Position numbers and translations under genes: made by a program. From Gracilariopsis chorda (lineage: Eukaryota; Rhodophyta; Florideophyceae; Gracilariales; Gracilariaceae), in contig NBIV01000674.1 of NCBI GenBank assembly GCA_003194525.1, forward strand, positions 1-21,325: DNA of 21,325 bases, written 5' to 3'. This document shows, in pieces, positions 17,845 through 21,325 of this stretch (position 1 is the stretch's first letter; each line of letters begins with the position of its first letter). The notes below the pieces were generated by a model, which was given only the letters and a program-made list of their open reading frames with translations, had not been told where the DNA came from and searched no databases.

Positions 17845-17930
17845 GCAGCCATAGCTCAGCTGGTAAGCAAGGTGAGTGCTATTTACAGAAGGCCGTGAAG
17901 TTGGGATCGAGTCCTGCACAGCCACTCACC
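17845..17930 (+). other. tRNA-like segment with Pol III A and B boxes
   Basis: TAGCTCAGCTGG (17852-17863) fits the internal A box exactly and GGATCGAGTCC (17904-17914) fits the B box with one change. They are 52 bp apart start to start, longer than a class I tRNA but possible for a long-variable-arm or intron-bearing tRNA. The D stem is mostly paired, but the 7 bases before the A box do not pair with the bases after the T arm. Instead GGTGAGTG (17871-17878) pairs perfectly with CACTCACC (17923-17930). It is best read as a degenerate tRNA, a tRNA-derived SINE head, or an unusual tRNA architecture. Confidence 0.4.
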
Positions 17931-19336
17931 CAGTTCACTAGGTGCGGCAGACTCCATCGATGAGACTTCAATTACTTTGTGGCCTCTCTTTTTTGTTGCA
18001 TGTTGCCATTATTTTTCTAAACAAAGATGCGAACCTGCTTTACTTTCGCTACTGCTTTCGCAAACACTTTTACCTTTCCCGGAGGAGCAGTAAGACGCTT
18101 CTAGGAATGGTTGAACGCGATAATTCCTACCTTATGGGTGTATCAGAGTGTGTTCTCACATCGCCTTGTCGCCTCTATATCTCCGAAATACTGAAAACGA
18201 AATGTTGATGGCTGGGCGAAGTACGCGCACGAATCGCGCAAATGTGACGTAGAATAATTGCCGTTTTAATAGTAACGGAAACGGTGAGACGGAAAACCAG
18301 CTTCGAGCTCGGCAACCCAGCACCGGTTGGGATCTTGAAATACGCTCCGTGAGCGTTACAGCCCAGGAGGACACCGTTCTACGGCGAAATCCGGAAGACG
18401 GCGTAGCAAACGCAGAACAATCAATTACGTAGACACACAACGCTACAATGAAAGCACATCTCCAGGAGGAAGAAGTCCGGAAGAGAGGAGGCGGCCTCAG
18501 TAGGGCTTCTGAGGTTTCGTGTCAGCGTTTTGCACCCCCCGCGCGGTCAACTATTGCACCGCTTGCGTGTTTTGGCCAATAAAGATATTCCAAACTTGGC
18601 GTAGTGTGAAAAAGCACCAACTCGGGAGAGCCTTCAGCGCTGTCGTCTGTCTTGCCCAGTGTCTTGCTTTTACATAAGCGACTATTGAATGGCAACGATG
18701 ACATTACTTTTTTGCACCTTGGATAGTTACTTACATGAAAAGAGTGAGAAGAACAATAATTCACAACGCTTCCAACATTTGCGGATCGCCCATCTTTTTC
18801 TCTGGCCATGTCTCCAGCCGTAATAGTTGATTCTATTTCAGTACGCCTTTTTCACATACAGGTCTTGGAAGTGGTTGTTTGAGATTGTCAGCTGTGCCTT
18901 TGCTGTTCCGTAATAGCTGAGCCTGTGGCCGGTCCGAGCGTACTCGGTGAGTACCTATCGTCTCTCCTGATACTGCAAGTAAATGTTTGGAATGCCACTC
19001 TTATGTGAAATGTTTCAAGTCTTTGCAGGGATCTATGGAAGTCATGGTTGATGACACAAACGATGCAGATCCAGAAAGTTGAGTTAATGTAGATTAAAGC
19101 TTTCTTTTTTACCTTTGCCCAAAGCAAACCTCTGAGTTCCGCTATTGGTGCAAGTTGTGTCAACCAGACTACTAACATTTTTGAAGCTGGACGCAGGTGT
19201 ACTATGGGCCTCTTACAGGTACGCGATTTGTCATTGTCGGTTTATTCTATTGAGAAGCTACATAGAAACAGGTTGAAGGAACCGAAGCTCTTCAAGTTTC
19301 TTGGGGTCTACCCTCCGTGAACGACAATCCTTCTGC
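17931..19336. other. Region without recognisable gene
   Basis: About 1.4 kb between the tRNA-like segment and the vWA gene. Minus frames at 18156-18440, 18522-18809 and 18888-19178 (94-96 codons each) are open but unrecognised. The second has ATG and a GTAAGT-type donor site (minus CATGTAAGTAAC near 18730), so an intron-containing gene is possible but not supported by any motif. Confidence 0.4.
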
Positions 19337-20030
19337 TTACAAATCGAGAGAGATGCCGCAGATCTCAACCACTAGATCTTCCACCTTCTCGGACAGTTCA
19401 TCGTAGTCATCAACGGTGAACACGCCTCCAGTTTCTCCAGCAACCTCGCTCAAAATACGCTCGCCTTCCTTACCAGGGTATCCAATGCTAACGGTTGAAA
19501 TTTCACCGCCGACTTTGCGCCTGAAGTTGTTGGCACGGCGAATAGGGTCAAACGTGTTTCTTCCATCGCCAATCACCACCATCTTGTTCACAATGTTTGC
19601 GTCGGCCGCATTCTTCCTTGCTCTACGCAGCTGTGAGTGACAGAACACAATGCCAGATCCGACTGAAGTCTGGGAGTCGTGCCTGTATGGCGAAAACCCG
19701 ACTTCTGTGTTGAAGGTGGCCACGTCACCGGTCATAGACGCGATCTTGTACGTGCGTCTTCCATACTGTCCGGCGGCAAATTTGGTTCGGCGGTCATTGC
19801 CAAGAATAGCAGTGATATCGAGGATGAAATCCCTTCCTTTGGAGAACTGCTGCTTAGTTACAGAACCACTTGTGTCCAAGGCAAAGCAGACATGAGCGAG
19901 ACATCCACGGGCTTCCACTGCTTCTGAAGCAGTTCTTATGGTGTTTTGGTATCTGAGCTTTGCTTCTTCAACAGATCGGCAGCTGGCGTACGCAAACAGC
20001 AAAGCGAGAAACAAAGAAACACTTTATCAT
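19337..20030 (-). CDS. Secreted von Willebrand factor type A domain protein
   Basis: vWA domains bind ligands through a metal held at the MIDAS site. Counting from the codon at 20014, the 225-residue frame has DTSGS (D47, S49, S51), the DxSxS MIDAS motif; TSVGSGI with the expected Thr at 116; and VVIGDGR with the Asp at 150. It ends normally with the helix and final strand (DYDELSEKVEDLVVEIC). Two Cys pairs (SCRS, GCLAHVC) and the lack of other domains suggest a small extracellular protein. The long frame lacks an ATG; an ATG at 20030 (MIKCF) lies one base out of frame with the hydrophobic FLALLFAYAS signal peptide, so one extra T around 20015-20020 breaks the start, or it is an assembly error. 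A TATA box lies about 105 bp upstream. This is the only gene here with an otherwise intact domain. Confidence 0.85.
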
Positions 20031-20131
20031 TTTTGTGATTGCGTTTGCGGTAGATGGTACTGGTTAGGAAGACTGATCAGATGAGTAGTTGAGGTGAGTT
20101 GAAGTTTAGCCGACTGAACCACAAGCTGGGC

Positions 20132-20139
20132 TATTTATA
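20132..20139 (-). promoter_or_regulatory. Candidate TATA box of the vWA gene
   Basis: TATAAATA on the minus strand, about 100 bp upstream of the ATG at 20030, which would allow a 70-bp 5' leader. It is an exact consensus match in the correct orientation and position. Confidence 0.5.
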
Positions 20140-20406
20140 CAGAGGTCAAATGTGCTTCTGTTCTTCGACTATCGCCTCCTGCATCAGCTATACGTTGAGT
20201 TGGATCAACAGAAAGCAAAGTCCAACAAAAGATTGTTGCTGGCTTCTATTCATAGAACAAGAAAGAGCTTCTGCATATTAGGTGACCGCCAATCTTCTCC
20301 ATTAAAACCACGTTGTGCATTCGACCTAACCCACAGGTATGGCAATTGAAAATACAGGTCATGAGCAACATGAAAAATGTTACCGGATCAACTTCCGCTT
20401 CATGTG
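20140..20406. other. Upstream region of the vWA gene
   Basis: About 270 bp between the TATA box and the next ORF on the same strand. No gene is recognised; it would contain the vWA promoter and the end of the upstream transcription unit. Confidence 0.35.
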
Positions 20407-20958
20407 TCATGAATTTTTTCCGTGTGTGCTCTGCCTGCGTGAACCACAGCCACTGTACTTTGCACCCCTTACGAACTCGAAAACTTCTCCTATCACGTTT
20501 GAAACGTGATAAATATCTTCGAAACCGAACTTGGAATTGTTAGCGTCGAGCTGTACACTGGGAACCACTCTGCTTGTATTATTACAGCTAAACAACGTTA
20601 CGTTGAGAACAGTCTTACCCTCGGGAGTACGTCCCTTGCTCACGGGCGTACACCATGAACGAGATTTACTGTATTGCTTCTGCATGGGTGTCACGATGGA
20701 GGTAGACTGTGCCACAGCTTTAAGACAGAATGAAGTAGGTTCCGACCCCCAAAGCCACCAGCGAGCATACTGTATATGCGTACCTTGTGCAGTGCACACT
20801 CCTGGCGACAGTGTTTGATGAAATGTCCTGAGCGCACAAGCTCTTGTGGCGTCGACGCGTTCGCGCGCACCGCTGGTGTTGACCTTACTAATTTTATACT
20901 GTGGTTTGACTGGCGCAAACTGGAAACGCCTCTGTGATCCTTTTGTATGTAACAACAT
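20407..20958 (-). CDS. Unrecognised 183-residue protein
   Basis: An ATG-started frame without internal stops. I do not recognise a family. The central and C-terminal part looks like real coding sequence: SWCTPVSKGRTPEGKTVL, NVTLFSCNNTSRVVPSVQL and FGFEDIYHVSNVIGEVFEF, with beta-strand-like alternation, several Cys and three N-glycosylation sequons (NVT, NNT, NNS), as expected for an extracellular domain. The N-terminus lacks a signal peptide, so the true start may be an upstream exon; the overlapping frame 20691-21008 could be a frameshifted continuation. It lies upstream of the vWA gene in the same orientation. Chance openness cannot be excluded. Confidence 0.35.
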   Translation of the reverse strand: MLLHTKGSQRRFQFAPVKPQYKISKVNTSGARERVDATRACALRTFHQTLSPGVCTAQGTHIQYARWWLWGSEPTSFCLKAVAQSTSIVTPMQKQYSKSRSWCTPVSKGRTPEGKTVLNVTLFSCNNTSRVVPSVQLDANNSKFGFEDIYHVSNVIGEVFEFVRGAKYSGCGSRRQSTHGKNS

Positions 20959-21325
20959 GTAAAGCCAGCAAACTCAAGTCCAACATTGTTACGGCCGCCA
21001 TACCTCACCTCCGTTTCGGAGATGCTCTATGGAACCTGGGCTGCTGGAACCATTGGCAGGAGGAACTAGTTTTTGAGACATGATAAACTGTCAACATTTT
21101 TCGCGAAAAGCAAGCATGCCATCGATATGTAGTCTGTTTTCGATTTCCGTGGTGCTTCTATGTCAGAGATTCCGTTCACCAGCCTCAAAACTCGCTTTCT
21201 GCCTCTTGTTACCGTGGCTTCTTTCCCCAAACAAAGCTCTCCTACTGTGCTCAAATGAATTCGTCAAGGTCCACGTACCTTCTGATGGCAATATGTGCCT
21301 ATTACGCCTTCTTCCTTTCCGATCG
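20959..21325. other. Right-edge region without recognisable gene
   Basis: About 370 bp. Only short unrecognised frames (for example 21066-21254 minus). No repeat, RNA or promoter motif that I can support. Confidence 0.4.

Noticed and set aside
1..21325. CRISPR array, bacterial operon or prophage
   Set aside because: No regularly spaced direct repeats, no ribosome-binding-site pattern, and the gene content is eukaryotic.

Overview
This window reads as a stretch of an intron-poor eukaryotic nuclear genome full of broken genes and transposon remains. Evidence for a eukaryote: a TTC27-like TPR protein relic, a PIF/Harbinger transposase, Ty3/gypsy Gag, protease and integrase fragments with LTR-like ends, a RING finger, TATA-like boxes about 100 bp upstream of two secreted-protein starts, and no bacterial operon or Shine-Dalgarno structure. 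Protein-like frames run for hundreds of codons without introns, and some retroelement features (a D-x-G-S-D protease motif, a Harbinger transposase with a long zinc-free core) recall red algae or stramenopiles. I cannot settle the lineage from the sequence alone.

Layout. 1-1964 (minus): 5' half of a decayed Ty3/gypsy element (protease, Gag, 173-bp candidate LTR), running off the left edge. 1990-4037 (minus): TTC27-like relic with four in-frame stops, cut at its 3' end next to the LTR. 4440-4991 (plus): integrase fragment with D-X35-E spacing. 5219-6511 (plus): PIF/Harbinger transposase relic. 6487-7167 (plus): peptidyl-tRNA hydrolase relic lacking its N-terminus, directly after the transposase. 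7139-8041 (minus): GALT relic, overlapping the hydrolase tail to tail. 8522-8992 (minus): broken RING-finger gene. 9746-10912 (minus): broken RecQ-like helicase. 10934-11940 (minus): Gag-only LTR element. 11941-12631 (minus): secreted protein relic with a transthyretin-like beta-sandwich followed by an HEVGH zincin motif, cut by the Gag element's LTR. 13592-14217 (minus): unrecognised decayed coding sequence. 14218-19336: mostly without recognisable genes, with a G-rich tandem repeat, hairpins, a T-rich stretch and a tRNA-like Pol III box pair. 19337-20030 (minus): secreted von Willebrand factor A domain protein, the best preserved gene here, with a TATA box. 20407-20958 (minus): unrecognised 183-aa ORF.

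How it fits together: at least four ordinary cellular genes (TTC27, peptidyl-tRNA hydrolase, GALT, RING) and five mobile-element pieces all carry nonsense codons, frameshifts or lost zinc/active-site residues. Because conserved residues resume in the same frame after each stop, these look like nonsense-mutated copies rather than misread introns. The simplest reading is a pseudogene- and transposon-rich, probably heterochromatic region; a low-quality assembly explains some single-base indels but not the substitutions of key residues. I found no intact multi-gene system. The most novel-looking item is the secreted transthyretin-like plus HEVGH protein at 11941-12631.
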